Shown here piece by piece: positions 61,915 to 64,000 of a stretch of DNA of 64,000 nucleotides (position 1 is the stretch's first letter; each line of letters begins with the position of its first letter). The DNA lies in NCBI GenBank assembly GCA_002344055.1, contig DDTH01000014.1, positions 338,487-402,486 on the forward strand. The letters are read 5' to 3'. This DNA is from Sphingomonadales bacterium UBA2369. GTDB lineage: Bacteria; Pseudomonadota; Alphaproteobacteria; Sphingomonadales; Sphingomonadaceae. Made by a program: the position numbers and the translations under genes. The notes below the pieces were generated by a model that did not search any database, was not told the origin of the DNA, and worked only from the letters and a program-made list of their open reading frames with translations.

Positions 61915-62859
61915 CTAGCGGATCTTGACCCGGCGGGCTTGCTCGCGGGCGGTGTTCAGGGCGGCGGCATCGCCGTCGAGGCGGCGCAGGGCGTCCAGAA
62001 CGACCGCGACGACACCAGCATAGCGGCGCGGATCGATGCGCTCGGCATCGTCGCCCGGCTCGTGATAATCGTCATGCTCGCCGGTGTGGAACAGGACGAA
62101 CGGGATGCCGGCCAGCCCGAACGCGCCCTGATCCGAACGCAGGATCAAACTGTCCTCGCTCTGCCGGCCCCGGCCCGGCAGAGCGTCCAGACCGAATTGC
62201 AGCGGGATCGGTGAATTCGCTCCGGCGGCTTCGATTGCCGGACGGATTGCGGGAAAATGGCGGGGGCCGACCGCCCACAAGATGCCGCGGTCGCCGCGCG
62301 CGATCATATCGAGATTGACGTTCAGGATCATCGTGTCGAGCGGCACGGGCGGGTGTGCGGTGAAGATGCGCGCGCCATAGAGCCCCGCTTCCTCGGCCTC
62401 GAAGGCGACGAGCAGGACGTTGTGCTTGGGCGGGGTGCGTTGCAGCGCCGCGGCGACGGCGAACAGGGAGGAGACGCCCGACGCATTGTCGTCGGCGCCG
62501 TTATGGATCCGCCCGCGCTGTACGCCGACATGATCGTAATGGGCGCTGACGACGATCGTCTTGCCGGGCTGCTCGCTGCCCGGGATCACAGCCATGAGGT
62601 TGGTGCCCCGGCCGATCCTGCCGCGCGACAGGGGGATGCGGAATGGCTGGCGGTGGACCTCGAGGCCCAGTTCGGTGAAGCGCCGGGCGATATAGGCCTG
62701 CGCCCGTTCGCCGCCTGATGTGCCGACGGCGCGGCCGGCCATGTCGTCGGCGGAGAGGATCCGCAGGTCCTGCATCAGCGTGTCGGTGTCGACCGCGTCC
62801 TGCGCGGACAGGCTCGCGGGCGCGAGCAAGACGGCGAGAGTCAGGAGGAGCCGGAGCAT
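61915..62859 (-). CDS. exported M28 family aminopeptidase
   Basis: 314 aa, no PA domain. Signal peptide to about SAQ (20). Zinc site: VVSAHYDHVGV (His, Asp), NGADDNASG (bridging Asp), EAEEAGLYGAR (Glu pair), NVNLDMIARG (Asp) and LFHTGEHDDYHEPGD (His). Simpler than the M28 enzyme at 19107. Periplasmic peptide or amino-acid release is likely. Confidence 0.9.
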   Translation of the reverse strand: MLRLLLTLAVLLAPASLSAQDAVDTDTLMQDLRILSADDMAGRAVGTSGGERAQAYIARRFTELGLEVHRQPFRIPLSRGRIGRGTNLMAVIPGSEQPGKTIVVSAHYDHVGVQRGRIHNGADDNASGVSSLFAVAAALQRTPPKHNVLLVAFEAEEAGLYGARIFTAHPPVPLDTMILNVNLDMIARGDRGILWAVGPRHFPAIRPAIEAAGANSPIPLQFGLDALPGRGRQSEDSLILRSDQGAFGLAGIPFVLFHTGEHDDYHEPGDDAERIDPRRYAGVVAVVLDALRRLDGDAAALNTAREQARRVKIR

Positions 62860-62904
62860 CCGGCGGAGACTAGCAGGCGGCTGCGCGACGGCAATCCGGC
62901 GCGG

Positions 62905-64000
62905 TCAGGCGATCGGCACGCCGAACAGATCGTGCTCGTCTGCCTCTTCGATCGTGACCTTCACGATGTCGCCCTGGGTCAGGTGCCCGGCGTCGCGGAG
63001 GTAGACACTGCCGTCGATTTCGGGGGCGTCGGCCTGGCTGCGGGCGTTGGCGCCGTCACCGTCCACTTCGTCGATGATGACGTCGAGGGTGCGGCCGATC
63101 TTGGCCTGGAGCTTGGCGGCGCTGATCGCGGCGCTTTTCGCCATGAGGCGGGCGTAGCGCTCTTCCTTGACCGCTTCCGGCACCGGATCGGGGAGGGCGT
63201 TGGCGCTGGCGCCTTCGACCGGCTCGAAGCGGAAGGCGCCGACGCGGTCCAACTGGGCTTCGTCGAGCCAGTCGAGGAGATATTCGAAATCCTCCTCCGT
63301 CTCGCCGGGGAAGCCGACGACGAAGGTGGAGCGGATGGCGATGTCGGGCGCGATCTCGCGCCAGCCGCGCAGCCGCTCCAGCACCTTCGCCTCGTTGGCG
63401 GGGCGGCGCATGCGGCGCAGCACGGCGGGGGCGGCGTGCTGGAAGGGGATGTCGAGATAGGGGAGGATCAGGCCCTCGGCCATCAGCGGGATGACCTGAT
63501 CGACATGGGGGTAGGGGTAGACGTAGTGGAGGCGGACCCACGGCGCGATCCGGCCGAGCTCGCGGGCGAGATCGGTCATGTGCGGGACGATCTCGCGGCC
63601 CTGCCACAGGCGCGGCTGCTTGCGGATGTCGACGCCGTAGGCGGAGGTGTCCTGGCTGATGACCAGCAATTCCTTCGTGCCGCCGGCGACCAGCTTTTCG
63701 GCTTCGCGCAGGATCGCGTCGGGGCGGCGGCTGACCAGGTCGCCGCGCAGCTGCGGGATGATGCAGAAGGCGCAGCGGTGGTTGCAGCCCTCGGAAATCT
63801 TCAAATAGCTGTAGTGGCGCGGGGTGAGCTTGAGGCCGCTGTCCGGCACCAGGTTCAGGAAGGCGTTGGGCGGCATCGGCGCCGCGTCATGGACCGCGCC
63901 GACGACTTCTTCGTACTGATGCGCGCCGGTGACGGCGAGGACGTTGGGGAAGCGGGCGCGGATGACCTCCGCCTCCTTGCCCATGCAGCCGGTGACGATG
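62905..64000 (-). CDS. rimO: ribosomal protein S12 methylthiotransferase RimO (5' end outside window)
   Basis: About 365 codons visible; the start lies beyond base 64000. The window begins in the N-terminal cluster domain ([18 protein letters not shown]). Radical SAM cysteines in [23 protein letters not shown], then the TIM barrel ([42 protein letters not shown]) and a C-terminal TRAM domain. FRFEPVEGA is typical of RimO rather than MiaB. Thiomethylates Asp of ribosomal protein S12. Confidence 0.95.
   Translation of the reverse strand, partial: IVTGCMGKEAEVIRARFPNVLAVTGAHQYEEVVGAVHDAAPMPPNAFLNLVPDSGLKLTPRHYSYLKISEGCNHRCAFCIIPQLRGDLVSRRPDAILREAEKLVAGGTKELLVISQDTSAYGVDIRKQPRLWQGREIVPHMTDLARELGRIAPWVRLHYVYPYPHVDQVIPLMAEGLILPYLDIPFQHAAPAVLRRMRRPANEAKVLERLRGWREIAPDIAIRSTFVVGFPGETEEDFEYLLDWLDEAQLDRVGAFRFEPVEGASANALPDPVPEAVKEERYARLMAKSAAISAAKLQAKIGRTLDVIIDEVDGDGANARSQADAPEIDGSVYLRDAGHLTQGDIVKVTIEEADEHDLFGVPIA

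Noticed and set aside
1..64000. CRISPR arrays, prophage or classical insertion sequences
   Set aside because: No regularly spaced repeats, no cas, phage or transposase genes were found by reading the window.

Overview
The window is GC-rich, densely packed alphaproteobacterial DNA. Gene content and style point to a sphingomonad (order Sphingomonadales): two large TonB-dependent receptors, several exported M20/M28/M3/S9/M17 peptidases, a fused branched-chain E1 next to a paaABCDE block, GTG/TTG starts, and many 4-bp start/stop overlaps (ATGA, GTGA, TGATG). No genus call is made. Housekeeping loci (fabD-fabG-acpP-fabF-mltG, rpsF-rpsR-rplI, rplQ, guaA, folE, ispE, rimO, three tRNA genes) show it is chromosomal.

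Layout: 1-5067 holds a class III aminotransferase (cut by the left edge), psd plus an exported M20 peptidase, and a class I aminotransferase. 5097-7409 is a TonB receptor behind a sigma-54-type promoter with two upstream palindromes. 7406-9567 is a leftward molybdopterin operon, moaD-moaE-moaB-moaC, ending in a copper-type DUF411 lipoprotein. 9634-17798 is a rightward catabolic operon: fused E1, E2, paaABCDE and an acyl-CoA dehydrogenase. 17806-25737 holds a repeat element, a radical SAM protein, an M28 peptidase, a uracil-DNA glycosylase, ETF-QO, a TPR protein and ispE. 25743-25960 looks like an undescribed small RNA gene: palindrome, sigma-54 promoter, about 130 nt without an ORF, and a strong terminator. 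25987-29664 runs rightward (enoyl-CoA hydratase, lipoprotein, Nnr, RNA methyltransferase). 29661-33025 runs leftward (cdd, ArsC-like, YdeI-like, a small conserved protein, guaA). 33206-34521 is a two-gene unit: a heme-oxygenase-like diiron oxidase candidate and a FeeM/LuxI-like GNAT.

34681-44378 holds M3 and S9 peptidases, rplQ, tRNA-Cys, comF, grxC, a nitrilase homologue, DUF1178, tRNA-Arg, folE and the rpsF-rpsR-rplI operon. 44705-50107 reads as a phosphate-scavenging operon: possible Pho box, TonB receptor, purple-acid-phosphatase-like enzyme, beta-propeller phytase. 50173-55625 is the fatty-acid cluster, interrupted between fabD and fabG by a small cassette: one GxxExxY nuclease-fold gene between perfect 22-bp inverted repeats. 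55837-56015 carries a tRNA-mimicking RNA that fits the architecture of a bacterial Y RNA, followed by a second tRNA-Cys. The right end holds a VOC protein, a decayed NlpC/P60 gene, marR, an M17 aminopeptidase, a frameshifted DUF2306 gene, an HGSNAT-like acyltransferase, an M28 peptidase and rimO (cut by the right edge).

A recurring theme is dispersed palindromic repeats. They sit between genes (17806-17935, 53217-53251, 57292-57311), around the GxxExxY cassette, and twice in frame inside proteins (the E2 linker and the uracil-DNA glycosylase). The strongest new candidates are the sigma-54 small RNA, the tRNA-like RNA, the GxxExxY cassette and the diiron oxidase-GNAT pair.
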